A stretch of 64,000 nt of DNA, from NCBI RefSeq assembly GCF_964340395.1, contig NC_135571.1, forward strand, positions 4,029,953 through 4,093,952, read 5' to 3'. Numbering within the stretch: position 1 is the stretch's first letter; every line of letters starts with the position of its first letter. The translations under genes were made by a program, and so were the position numbers. This DNA comes from Glandiceps talaboti (lineage: Eukaryota > Hemichordata > Enteropneusta > Spengelidae). Under the pieces are notes generated by a model. The model did no database searches, was not told where the DNA came from, and worked only from the letters and a program-made list of their open reading frames with translations. Of this stretch, positions 34,201 to 49,200 are shown in pieces.

Positions 34201-37200
34201 AATTGAAACTTTTTGCCTCTATTGTTCTTTCAGTAGAGTGTCATGGGTCTCAGCAGACATGAATATTCATGACTCCTAAGCGCTTCTTTCCTTCGCATAA
34301 ATAACATGAATATTTAGTGTGTATCTTATTAATAATCATATCTAAGTTAGTACTAAGACCCATGATGCAATGCTGCATATCTGAAAGAATAGATATGATG
34401 TAAAATCATGAAATGCTTCTCCAGAACCCCAAGTTTATGAAAATACCTGTATTTTCTAGAGTAGCATTGCCCTTTAAGATAAAATTCTGATAAATAAAAC
34501 TACCACGTCATAATATCTGATGAACTGAAAGATCATAAATAACAGGATAAGTGGATTTAATTGAAACTAATACTGTTGAGATAAATGTTTGAGTTCAAGA
34601 TTAAGAATGTTGTAAGTCACACAGATTGTCCTATTGAATGCAAAGGAAACAAAGTTCCCTGAGAATTCCATACATATTTACTGGTATGTAAATGATCCAG
34701 TTTGCATACAGAAAAGATGCACAGAACATATTGAGTTCTAGATAGACACTCTCTTAGAAAATATATGTTTACTCGGATGCAAGGTGTAAATGTCAAGATT
34801 ATGGAAGTGTTCATTAATATGCAACTGTTGGTCTCTGTCAAACACTCCATATGTACATGGCTTGTATAAATTGCATTAGGCAAAATTGAAAACAAATTGT
34901 GTGTTTCCGATAACACGACCAACCCTAGACAATTTTTAAACATTTAAAGCAAAAAATTCTTGACCTTATGCACGTCTCTTTCCCCAGTGATGACCGTACA
35001 TATTTCATCAAACTATCACAGAAGGGTGACATTTAGTTTGTGTTTTGGGTCAAAGCAATACAAGCTAATTAATATGCCTAAATTAACAACTGGAAAATAG
35101 TTCTACATTAGAACACTACTGTTGCCATTATCAATATTAGAATTAACCTCTTCAAAGATACATAAACATTAGAAAGACTAATGTCACCCCACTTTAATTA
35201 TTTGAGGATATATCAAACACAAAATGAGATAAAAAAAAAATAATGAGATAATAAAATGAACAGTTGTCCAAAGGGGTTCATGAAACAAATCGAAGACAAT
35301 TGAAATGTAATAAGAATCTGTGATAAGGAAATGAGAAAGTCAGATGTTGCCTGGGCAGGATAAGTATATGATATTTTTAATTAATAAAATCTTTATCTAT
35401 TACCACACACAAGCCAGGTTGAATATGTTAGAACATAAAATATGGGTTTTATACATCACAAATACTCAAATACAAGTCGAAATGTTTGAAACTACAATTA
35501 TTTTTCCCAATTTTATATAAATTATGCTTGATAGTGTATAGTTATATTCATTCAGCCAGAAAATAATCATAACAAAAGGTTTTTTTTCACTCTACTCATA
35601 CTGATAAGGCTACTTAGGTCATAATTTTCCTGAAACAAATTTGCAGAAAGAATCTTTCGTTTATACTGTTCAGATATTTATTTAGATAAATTTAGAATAC
35701 TGAAGTCAATCCAAGGACAATTGATCCCTGCCTATTTATAAGTTGCCTCCATCATCTATTAATCTATCCCTCAGTTGGTGCGGAAAAATTGGTGTCATTT
35801 TCCCTTAATTTCGCACACTTTGTAAGGTGAACTTATTCTGTGTGCTTTTAATGAATGGAATGATGAGTGGAAATCATTGTTTTAAATAATTGTTATTTTT
35901 GTGACACCTAAAGTGGTAAAAATCTATTTCCTGAACAAGAATTCAATGCAATAAGTTTTAAATTTGAAATATAATCAGATAAATTTTATTCAACTTAGCA
36001 TTTGGAAATCATATTTAGTAAGTGGCTATATGCCCTTATCAGATAGTTGTATTAGTAAAAACAAGTGTCCATAGGAGATATATCCCCCACTCGTCTATTT
36101 GTGTGTGTCAAATAGATGAAGACCTAGCCACTGGCCTTATGTATACAAACATTTGCAATTGTCATACCAGACACTACAAAGCTAAAGTCATACAAAATGA
36201 CTACCAAATAAATAAGTACAACATAGATTATACAGAATACATGATAAATAAGATAATGAAGTGAAAAACCCCTAAATACATATATAAACAAGTCATTGAT
36301 AGTGACATAGTCCCCGCTATAATTGGGTTTTAAGGAATTATCACTACTCTGATCACGCAACAACATTTGTGAACCTAAAACAAACAGACTTAGATATGTT
36401 GTGTGTGCTTGTTGGACATGGAATATGCCTCCAACAATAAAGGATTGGTTGGGTATGGGGGATCATATCATGATGAAAATGGAGTCTGAGTTATGGCTTT
36501 GGACATGGAAAATTCAAACACAAAATGGCTGCCAGGCAGCCATATTGGATCGTATCACGACGAAAATGGATATGCACATGTATGTCATAGAACACTGTCC
36601 TAATACCAACTTTAAATGAGATCTGTTCAAGCATGTCTGAGTTATGGCTTTGGACATGAAAATTCGCAAACAAAATGGCTGCCAGGCAGCCATATTGGAT
36701 CGTATCACGACGAAAATGGATATGCACATGTATGTCATAGAACACTGTCCTAATACCAACTTTGAATGAGATCTGTTTAAGCATGTCTGAGTTATGGCTT
36801 TGGACATGGAAAATTCACAAACAAAATGGCTGCTAGGCGGCCATATTGGATCGTATCATGACAACAATGAATATGCACATGTATGTCATAGAACACTGTC
36901 CTAATGCCAACTTTGAATGAGATCTGTTAAAGCATGTCTGAGTTATGGCTTTAGACAGGGAAAATTTGCAAACAAAATGGTTGCTAGGCGGCCATATTGG
37001 ATTGTATCATAAAACAAATTGACGTGCATATGTATGCCATAGTATGTTGCCCCTGTACCAAGTTTGAAAAAAATCGGTCCAGGCATCTCCAAGAAACAGC
37101 TGCGGACGGACGGACGGAAGGACGCACGGATGCACGGACGGACGGACAGACGGAACCCAATCCATAAGTCCCCATTCCGGACTTCGTCCGCGGGGACTAA

Positions 37201-40200
37201 TTATTAGTTTCTTTCACAAAATCGAAATGCTAAATAACAATACATGGCAAGACTTCTTTGTGTATACAAGTTATTAATGAAGACGTTAAGAATCTATGGA
37301 AGAAAGTATAAGTAATACCAATATAGTATTGTTTATAAAGATATTAGGAATGAATATTGAAAGTAAGTGAAAAGCACTAATCATGCAGTACATCTACTAA
37401 AAGTTCAGTGGAGTAAAAAACAACAACTTTTTTTTAAGAATCATGCTGAATTAGAAATGGAAGAATTTGAGAAAGGAGAAAATGAAGTTTTGAGGCCGAT
37501 AACAATCGTATCATATATACTATACCTGTCTGTGTATGACACAATATTACTGATGGTCAATTTCTCTGCCTCTGTTAGAGGCAGGGTAACCGGTCTCTCA
37601 CTTATTGTTTCCAATAGTGCACTTTTTAAAACACGGACAGCATGAGCAGAAAGAAACACAAGAAGTAGAGAAAAAAAGTTGCACACAGTTAACATTACAA
37701 ACAAACATACAGGAGAGTTAGTAGACAATTTAGTTTAAACAGTAAACAAAACAAACACTAAAACAAAGAAGTTTCAAATGCTTTAGGAAAAGAACAAAAA
37801 AAGTGAAGGTATAGGCAAAAAGCTTCGTTCTGTTAATCATTTCAAAGTATTGCAAGTTAAGCATGCATTTCAGGCAACATATTAGCTTTGGTAAATTCTG
37901 TGTTTCATTTCAAACTTTAAGTAGATGCAGGCATCTGTGTAAAAGTCAGCAAATCAAGTGATGTAAAATCTCCACATCACTCTTCACAATGTAAGAAATG
38001 CAGAATTAATATGCAAATTTTATATTGGTGGGGTTTCACATAGTGCAAATAAGGGGTTACTAAATACAACACTGTGTATCAAAGAGTGGGGAATAATTCT
38101 AATATAAAGTAGTGGGTTTAGAAAACTTAATATGTCATATTTTTTTAGTTTATTGTAAATTAAAATAAACTAAGTCTTTTAAATTCTGACGGCAAACTTT
38201 GACAAGGTGTCCTGAAAAATCATTATACCAAAACGAAAACCATTACAAAAATATGCGCATGAAATTTCTTTTCTACCTTGCTGCACCATTTGGTCGCATT
38301 CTCCCAGCATTCTCTGCTGCAGCATCATTATTAAGTATATCTGGCATTGCATCTTGGACAGAATTTGAAGGTTTGGTAAGTTCAGGATCAAGGACATACA
38401 AATCATCAGATGAGATGTCAGTAACATAGTGCAAGTGTTCCTGAGATCTGTCTACTCTGAAGAAACGATCAGCTGTTGTGGCTAGAATAGGAAATAGACA
38501 GTTCAATCATTTACTACAAGATATTTCAAACTGTTCAAAAGCTGGACTAGTTAGAAGAAAGAAAAGAGTAAGAAATTCAGAGTAAACTTTAAAGGAAAGT
38601 GGACAGACAAAAAGATATTTTGTATAAAAAGGAAAAAAAAACTAACTGTAAATAAATTCAACTGAGAGCCAAGTACAATGTATTCGCATACATGTAATAT
38701 TGAGGGCTGCAAGTGTCATGTACACACATAATTATTAGGGACTATAAAAAATTTGAGTATATAGTAAACTTATGATCTATCAGGTGTGAATGCACAGTAG
38801 TTTCTGATTGTATGTGGACATAGGCATAGACACATACTGTAAAACTGGAAATTTTCACATATTTTGCTGGTAAACAAAGACACAAAAATAAGTAGTGACT
38901 AAAATGCCTTCTTCTACATGAACACAATGTACCAGTCTGGTAATTAGATAAAATTAGTCTTTGAGAACTTGCTGAAGACTGTAAAATAGTGAAAATATCT
39001 AGGTTTAAAGTAGATGTAACTATTAAAATTCAAATACTGTTTATACAAAACTGAGAGGCATAATTCTACTTACAGTCCAGAAAACACCAGGTGGGAGACA
39101 GACTGACTTTGTTTCCATTGGCTGATGCTGAATCTTGTAAGATAAAGACTTCTAGTAGTCTGTTAATGTGAGCACGTATCTGTTCAAGGTCACTATCACT
39201 ATCGACCACAATGATTCCAAGTGGAACGGCTGTAGAGAATAAATTAGTATGGCGTTGTTATTATAGCATTGATGGAATCTAGTTACATTAGTAGCTAATT
39301 TGTTGGGGACACAAATAGGTTTACCCTACAAGGCATATAATTACTCTATGCATTGTATATTGGACAACACATATAATATGATTACCCTATAGGGCCAATA
39401 TTAGTACTACTGTATGTATTGGACATTAATGGTATTGCCGTGACTACCAATCAGTTTATCTAATATGGCCGCCAATAGGATTACCTTATGTGGCCACTAG
39501 GTTTTTTAAGGTTGGGTAACCCTGGTAACAGAAAAGGGTAAGATTATAAAACTAGCATAGATTCCAATACAAATTCTACCATATAAATGACAGGGGAACT
39601 CACAGGTAGATTTTACTTGCTTTAATATGATACTGCCCTCAACAAAAACCTTAATATTGTTGTCCTAGGTTTAACCCAATAGATTCAATGGTATTATTGT
39701 CTTGGCCCACCCTTTCCATGAAAAGTCTGGGATTTTGTACTAACAACAGAATTGAACATGGGAGTAACAAGGCTCAGATAAGGGTATTTATTTTAGATTT
39801 TTAATTTACAAAACAATTTTATCCTGGCTTCTTACTTGCAAAATCAATGTGAAACAACATATGCTAAGTCTGTGTTTGCAACAGCATAAAATCTCTATTA
39901 TTGTAAGTACAATAACAAACTTTTTACACATTTGTTTTAGCTTTTTACAATGTATTGAGTTACAAACACAGACTTAGCATATGTTCTTTCACATTGATTT
40001 TTCAACTACATGTATGAAGCCATGATAAAATTGTTTTACAAATCAAAAATTCAAAATAAATACCCAATCCTCATCCATATGGCCACTTTAATTATAAACA
40101 GATTTTTAGAAATGAAAAAAAATAGACTTACAAGCTTTCTTGAGTTTTTCCTTCTCATAATTAAGTCTCTCATAGTCATACATACTGATACGGCTAACCT

Positions 40201-43200
40201 GAATACGTAGTCTGTCTGTGTACACCAATGACCTAAATATTAATAAATAAATGTATGATTACTATTCCTGAAAATTTACTTCTGTAAATAAACATCAACA
40301 TTCCTATAAAGCTGTCATTGGAACTCACTGACACTTTCAAGGCTAAACTCCATAAACATTACTGCTTGGTTTTTAGATAGATAGAGCAGGTGCAGATATT
40401 TGTTTCAATTTGTTTTGAATAATCTCTATAGACAATGATACTAATAAAGTTCTCGAATTCTTTTCACAAACAAACCACTTGCCATTCCTCAAACTCACAA
40501 GTTCAATAATAGTAACAAAAAAAGCAAGTACTTTATAAGTATAACAGAGCTATACATGAAGCAAACTGCATAAAAAGTGAAATCGATAGCCAATATTGTA
40601 CATACTCATTACTAATTGGCACAGATCCTCTTCTTTTGGGTTTCAAGATCATAAGTGCTTGGTTCTTTAACGTGATATTAATAATACTAGGTGCTAATTT
40701 ACAAGGTTCTCCATCAACTTGCATTGGTAACGCTTTGGCTGTTGTAACTTTGATTTCTCTGCACTGACAAAGTCTCTCTCCATGCCCACCAACTTGATTG
40801 AAAGCCTGTGAAAATATGGGTCAAAGATTATTTTGGCAAGCCATAGGTTAGTGGAGAAGCCCATTTTCTGTGCCCAACTTGGTTGAATGTCAGGGGTCAA
40901 ACTGAGGTCAAAGGTATCTCATACTCCTTCCTTTCTACATTGACAGGTTCTACCCCTGATGTTGGCCTGCTTGGATGAAAATTTCTAAGAATACAGTTCA
41001 AAGTTCAACTTGGTGATAATTAATCATACTACAATTACTTACTATTTGAGATGGTGTGAATCCAATGACTTCAAGGAATCCATCGTCATGGCGTTGTGCT
41101 TCAAACTGTGGATAACTAGCTGTACTGGGATTACCCCATGGTGTAGTGCCAGCACTATACCTGATTATGCACAGATTTGGTTGTGATGAGTTTATAGTAC
41201 AGGTAAGATTTAAATTTCATTTCAAAAATCTGAAGACTTGAACAAGCTTTGACATCTAATGGTAGACAGTTTCAAAATGTTTACATCACTGTATTATTAT
41301 AAAACTCTCAAAAATCAGCATTCCGTATTTCGGTATATAAAAGTTATTTTTAGATGACATTACATAGCCCACAATGCTATGTATTTGGGTCATAGGTTAA
41401 AGGTCATTAGGTGCATACTTACTTGGGAATATTCAGAAAGAGTAGACAGTGTAACTTTAAGTCTTTTACTTTCTGCGTCATGTCTATACCATCACACTGA
41501 AACAGAGAAAAAAAAAGCATTAAGCCTGATTGTACACATTTGAGCAGAAAATACAAGATTTATTTTTTGGTTGTTCAACTGAATAAAAATATTCAAAATT
41601 GCAACTATGACAATATCAAGTTGAGTTTCAGTCTTTAAATTTATTTAAGAACTTTTCATGTAGCCTAATACATATTCATGTTCAAGGACCGCTGGTTCTA
41701 TACTAAAAACAAAAGTATTTCAAATTTAGCCTGTGGTGGCACTGTTCAAATAGTGTTAACAAGTATTGCATCAGTTTGTATTTCACTTTTGTAGGATGGT
41801 AAACGGGGAAACACTTCTGATGACATCAAGTTTATCTCGGTATTCAACTCACCACTACAGGTACAGATGTATAATATGTATACATTTTTTTTCTTGTTTA
41901 GGGCATTGAAATTATAAATACAGTGTGTTGCAAGTTACTGTTCACTATCTCTGTTTGTCAAAACCACACAGAAACAAATAACAAACTGCATACTACAGTA
42001 TTCTAACTAAAAAATGCAAGATTGAATAAAGTTTCTTGCGACATTTTATCGAAATAACGTGTCACCATGCAAACATCAAAACATTGGTGCCTGTGTCTAG
42101 TAACAGTATGTTTTAAATGGTTTATTTCATTGAGACTAAATATCGCATGAAATTGCAATTTTGAAGTTTCTTATTGGTTTCTACATGGTTGCATCAAACA
42201 GAACGAGTGAACAGTAGTAACCCGTAGTGTGTTGTAAGTTTCACTATCCATAAGATATTTGTACTTACCTCAACAGTTAAGTATTTAGTCAAATCTTTAG
42301 AACTTCGTTTCAAGAAATCTTTGCCACCAGCCCTTGCATAAAACATCAAGTTTCTAAATCTGCTATCAAATTTCTCCGGGTTTGCCTCTATAATGACAAT
42401 GAAAGATATATTAGTGATCAACTCATACTTAGGCCTAATACAAGTAAATTGTGTGGTTCCGATTCCAATGTTAGAATAGGTGGGGTAGGTTCAGGTTTTA
42501 CAGCCATTACAAATTGGAAGTACAATTTTAGAGTGTCATTTTACGATAATGTCAATTTCCGCATCCAGTATTTCTTAAAAAGATGTTGGGGGTCGGGTAA
42601 CTTGAACAAAGTAATTATTTTTTAGGCCTTAATATGAGGAGTGTATAAAATCTCTTTTAAAACAGATTGAAGTCAAATTATCAGCAAAATATAAATACTG
42701 TAAACCTAGTTTTCAAAGTACTAGACTGGTATATTGTGCTCATGTACATTTTAGTTACTACTTAGTTCTGCATTTTACTGTAGAAATTATTTGACTGTCC
42801 GTTTTGCTAAGTTGCAGCGGATAATCTTTTTGGTTATCAGTTGGAAAGTAAACAATTAGCCCCATAAAACTCATGTGTGGTCATTTTAGAATTGAATTGG
42901 CCTTATTGTTAATGTTTGAGTTACAAACACAGACTATAGTCTATATTGTTTCACATCCTCTTTGTGTAAATCTGAAGACTAAATATACTCACCTCTTGAT
43001 TCATGAAATTCTAGTGCAATATGTGCATCAGCTCCCAAACTGAAATAGTTATTAATCACATCTAATGGTGGGTTTTCCTTGGTAGTGTTTCCTACATCCT
43101 CTGGATCAACTTCTACGTCTGCATTCTTCTCTACAATCAAGTTCCATCTAATACAAAACAGTATCAAACAAATGTGTCTACATTAACGCATCTACTTCAT

Positions 43201-46200
43201 ATATCCTTAGAGATAGGATCTGAACATCGCCCTCTAGTGTCAAAAGAAATAGTGACCTTTGTTTTTAAAGGTGCCACTGAAGAGCAGGCAATAAACCACT
43301 CCCTGGGGATGGTATACCAAGAGGTTTTGTCCAGTGAACAAAATATGCACGAGCTATAGCGAGTGGTATACCATTCCCAAGGGGTGGTTTTCTGGTTTCA
43401 TTTGCGCCCCCATCCCTGCACGGACTACAATGTTCGTAGACGAACAGTGAACATCAAAATTGGACGCGTGCCAACTGTGCATTTTAGACGTGCTAGTTCG
43501 ATGTCTAGACTAATCAGATCTCACAACATAGTGCACTATATAAAAATTACCTGTCTAGTTGTACCACTGGTCCTTCTTCTATGCTGCATAATATCTTAGA
43601 TATTGGTTCATCTGTATAGCCCTAGTAGAAAAACAACAAATTTTATCATTTATCTTATTTTTAACACAAGTGTTTCTCACTTCATACAACTTTAGAGAAA
43701 AATCTGTACTCGTCTGAAAACAATGTTGAACCCAGAGAAATGACACAAGCTGACTATGTTTCCTGCATATTAAATGGTACTCACAGTATTCTACTTAACC
43801 ATCACGTGCATATCAAAATTTGTATCAAAAATGTAGCTGAACTCCCTCCTATATAATCAACTGTTCTAACAATGCCAAAACACAAATTGTAATGTCATCA
43901 AAGATATGCATTGACATTTACATCATACTAGAATAGTAAATCTACATTTGTTGTCAATATTTTGATGTCAACAAAAACCTTATAAACTCAGCTTGTGCCA
44001 CTTTTAATGTTGTATTTGAGATTAAGTCTCATCAGTTTTTGTAGTTAGTAGTTACACAAGAAATAGTACTCACTGACCTGTGGAGTGTAATTTATTTGTA
44101 ACATAATTTTTAGCTGTTCTTAAATAAAGATTACCAGTAAATTATTGCGAAAAAGAAAGGGTTTTGTTCTTTTTCTAAGTATGTGTGATTGTTAGCTTGT
44201 TTCCCTATGATATTAGTAGCCCAGACCCTGCTATTACAATTCTAAAAAATGTGCTGAATCATTTGAGTAGCTATTGTATGATATACTTTTTACACATTTA
44301 TCCTGATATACATGTACATGCAAATTGGCCACCCCTTATTTTTTTCATCTGTGGAGAACACTGAACTAGTAGCTTAGCTTAGCTCAACTGAACAGACTCT
44401 ATTTCAGCTGGAAATACAGAGAAGGTGGATTGTAACTCTCTAACAACAATCAAACTGACATTCAGCTAGCATGTACAACTTACTGGCACTACAAGTTTGA
44501 TCCTATTGATTGCTATTAGTATGTTAGGTTACAACTTACCTCCCCCCCCCCCCCCCCCCCCCATTAAGGGATTGTTGTTTCCTTTAGTGAATCATTCCAT
44601 TTTGCAGTAACTTAAAGGGATATTAGATGACAACTTGCCTGTCCCAAAAAACCCTTCAGTTAGCATTTATGTATATCTATTGAAGAGTTATTGAAATCTC
44701 ACATTAAATCTGACACCCCCCCCCCCCCCCCACCCATACATTAAAAGAATTTGGTTTGATCCTATTAATAGTATTATTTCCTTTCATACTGGTTAATCTA
44801 ACCCCCCAGATTTGGTTTCATCCTTCAGTGAATCATTCCATTTTGCAATAATTAAAGGGATATTAGGTGACAACTTACCCCTCCCCATCCTAGCGTCCTG
44901 GCTAGATCATTCCCTGTTCCAAGTGGAAGTACACCAACTGGTGGCGGTGGTTTGATTTTCAGGTTATCTAACTCTGACAGGATCCATCCAACTGTACCAT
45001 CACCACCACATGCTAGGATTCGTAGATTGGGTGTCTTTTTGTAAAGGTCCAACCTAAAATCACAAATTTAGACATGGATTGAAAATATAGTTTTGACTGT
45101 ACGATAAGAACACAACCGTTGGTTTTAATCTATCAATGACCTCTGAATTTTTCATCACAAGTTCAAGGTGGGGCCCTAATCTTTTGAGCTAACAGGCACT
45201 GGCCTCAACCCACAGAGTAGTAGAAATGTGAGTGGTAGCTGATGATAGTGTGACATGAATGTTGTACCTTACTTGGTGCAATTTCTTTATGTACCTCCTA
45301 CTTTTATTGTCGTTTGTTCATTTTATTCCTACATCTGACAAAATACCATAGGACTTCTCGTACAAAATGTGAGTGGTGAGTGAGTTTACTTAACAATTGA
45401 AAATGTCGAAACATACATCCTCAGAATGCTCTCTTCAAAAAGAGCTCAATCACAGAGTACATACAATGATATTATTGTTTGATGTTTCTCTTTGTTTCAA
45501 TTCAAAAATCGAGTATTATATTGTAACTTAAGACAGGATTTTGGTTGGCTACATGTATGTACAAGATTCAGTATGGTAGTATACCATATGTAGTAAAAGG
45601 CGCTCACAGAACAAAAAAGAACAAACGACAATAAAATTAGGAAACAGAGGTAAGTCATCACGACAAGTTCACTAGATCAGATTTGAATGAGATTGAATAC
45701 TAACCCTTCTTTAGGACCTCCCTGTGTTAGATCGAATACTTGACGTGGATTTAACAACCACTGAAATTTGGACATAAGCCTAGCACCCTACAAAGAAAAT
45801 AATAAAAGAACATGATTCAAGTATGTAGTCATGACGATATCAACATTTTAAAATCATGAGTTGAAGAGCTGGCAATTTTGAATTTTTTAAATTTGATTTC
45901 CGTATGATGTAATAGTCTCTGTCAGTAAGTTTAAAGTCCATAAAGTCTTCCAACTATCAAATATGATGAATCATCTCCCAACTAGAAATGTGTGTAGTCA
46001 GCAATTCTCATGAAATTCTCACATTAGTGAATCGACATCTACCAATTTCAGATAGCACATATACGATGGACCTGCCATTTCATACAGCAAGTATAACTTT
46101 GGTATTAGACTCTCTTACAGCCTTGGGAGTGTCACTAGCAGAAAACGGCTGTTTTGTATGTACATGTACCAATATCTACCACAAACTAGTATTCTATCTA

Positions 46201-49200
46201 ATATCCTTGGTACTGTGCGCTCCCATCGACTACATAGGATTAACCATTCCATGATGTGTTAGTGCAACCCATCGTGTTATTGTGACGGTCCCATTATAAA
46301 CACGATGGGTTGCAATAACATGTCATGGAATGGTTAATCCAATATAGTCGATGAGGGCAGACACAGTACAAGAATACTAGGATGTGGTAGATATCAGTAC
46401 ACACAAAACAGCTGCTTTGTGACAGTCTATTTCAGTGTAAACCCCTTTCATAGAACCCTTTGTGAGACACACACCAGCAGAAACACATGTACCCATTTCA
46501 GAATCTGGCACCCAAAATGTGCATGTAGACAGACCCCTTTGAACATAGCCTGGAATCCATGTGGATTGGGATTTTAAATTTCATTTTCCAATCACAATAA
46601 AATTTAAAATCCCACATGGATTCCAGGCTACTTTGAACAGCACATACATGTATCTAGATTTCCAACTGACATACCCCCCCCCCCCCCACTCCATTCCCTC
46701 CCCTCCCCTGGTATAAACTGCGAAATCCACTTACCTGGTTGCCACCACTTTTAGGGTTGATAAACACAAGTAGAGGTTTCATTTGTGCGGATGGAATAGG
46801 TTTTATAATGAATGGTTTTAATTTACTCTCTTTTATAGATCGACGTTTTAACGAAGGTCTCTTCTTTTTCCGCTGTGATCCCGTTTTAAATGATCCCTGT
46901 AAAATTCAATTGATTGAGTAGTTTGTAATTGATGCAAAAAAAAATCAACAACTCATAAATTGACAAATCAATTAATTGATCAGATCAATTATCATGTTCC
47001 ATATCTGAAATTTTTCTTTCGGTAATCTTATAATCCAATTAGAAGGAACTATTACACCTGAATATTACACATGCTACAGGGCCACTGAGAATGTTACATA
47101 TTCATGTTCCACACCTGCAATTTTTGTTTCGGTAATCTTATAATCAAATTGGGAGGAACTACATGTATAACACCTGAATATTACCCATGGTACAGGGCCA
47201 CTGACAATATTACATATTCATATTCCATACCTGCAATTTTTGTTTCGGTAATCTTATAATCCAATTGGGAGGAACTATAACACCTGCATGAATACCCATG
47301 GTACAGGGCTCTTCAATTTGTTGCATCATAAAACAGGAGACTTTATTGTGATACTGCAAATAAACCATAACAACAAATTATGCAAAAAAAAACAAGTCTT
47401 GACAGAAGACAAAGTCCTTCAAAAATCAAACACGAAACCAAGTTATGTATGGCGTAACTTTTTTTAAAAATATACTTTTTAACTTTATAAAAGTTATGTA
47501 TCAATATTGAAACACAGATTATCATTAGTAAATGCTAGTTATGCATTGTTTTATAAATTTGTTCAAACTTTCTACTTCGCAATAAATTTTTTCTTAATTT
47601 TTACTTGCAGCAATTTTGAGACAGAAAAAGAAGGGACTAAGTGATAACTTTGACTTACCGCTACTTTGCACCAGGAACAGCTGATAGCTATGATCTCTTT
47701 TGTGTTAAAAAGTTTCTGTGGGAAGGATTTACTGCACTGTTTACATTTGCCTTCTTGACGTCGACGATGTACCCAGTGATGTCTCACGATGGTTTGTTGC
47801 TATGGTAATGAAAAATACACAAAACAAAGTTATGGCTTCATTTCTCAGGGGTTACTCTTTTAGCTCACCATAGAAAAGTCTGACGACAACCTTCCAGTTT
47901 TTGTAATTTTTTTGAAGATCGGTTCTTGTCTTAGTGCTTTGAATGTGTTGCTATGGCAATGGAAAACAACGCAATGGTATGGTTTTATTTCACATGACTT
48001 AATATTTTAGATCGGCACAGAAAGTTTGAAAAATCTTTCAAATATTTGTAATTATGAGAGTTGACGATAACAGAACACCATCTTGGATTGGGTAAAGAAG
48101 GTTCTTTCTTTTCACCTAAGTATGCAAATCATTTGACCTTTGACCTCCATGCAATGGAAGAGCTTCAGAAAGAGGCCATATTTTTGGTCATGTCAAAGGT
48201 CACAGTTTGCTTTGTTTTCACTCTAGTATGTGACTCACATGACCTTTGACCTTGATATAGTGGAAGAGCATCAGAAATAAAGCCTGTAAACTTACCTCTC
48301 TGTAATTGCGAATTCCAGCTTCACGAAATGTCGGTTTGCATTTAAAATTGATCTAAAAATTGATTAGGATATGGAAATATGGTCAGAAATGATGGCTATT
48401 ATACTCATTTCCAAGAGTGTATTTACAGAAAATTAAATTACCCTGAAGAAATGTCAAAGTACGGTTCTCATTAAAGTCGTATATTGAGATTAGTCTAACT
48501 GACAGAAATGCAGTATTAATATATTAATATCAAGAGTTGCCCCAATCTGATTAAAATCTGATGTAGTGTACGCATCGTGACTTCTTTTTGGCTGTTACGT
48601 TTATTGTCGTTTGTTCTTTTGTGAGTGCTTGTTACATACATACATAGTCAAATCTGATTAAAATCTGATGTAGTGTACGCATCGTGACTTCTTTTTGGCT
48701 GTTACGTTTATTGTTGTTTGCTCTTTTGTGAGCGCTTGTTACATACATTGACATAATACCATAGGTTTTCTCCGAGCCACACGAAAGCACTGAGTGAATT
48801 CCTTCAACCAATGAAAACACTTAATGCACTGAAATATACAGGTACAGTACACCTCTATGTGTTCTGTTCGAAAAGAGCATGAGCACAGAGCGCAGACAGT
48901 AAAGTTATCGTTATTGTTTGGTGGTTCTCCTTCTTTAATTTCGGGAAAACCTACAGTGTTGTGTCAGATGTATGTAATGAGCACTAACAAAAGAACAAAT
49001 GACAGTAAACGTAACAGCCAAAAAGAAGTCACGCTGTGGACACTACACAAGTGGGTGATAGCAGTTCCTCTGTTGTACAATTCTAATCACCCTGTGATCA
49101 ATATATATTGTAAATATTGAAAGTCCCAAAACAATATACTGCAAATTCATAACACTCTGTCATTAAAAGTCTGCGATGCCTCCCTACTGAGACCATAATT

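Noticed and set aside
37441-37728. Whole 95-codon minus-strand ORF
   Set aside because: Only the 96-base middle part has splice sites and matching phase. The hydrophobic start is intronic.
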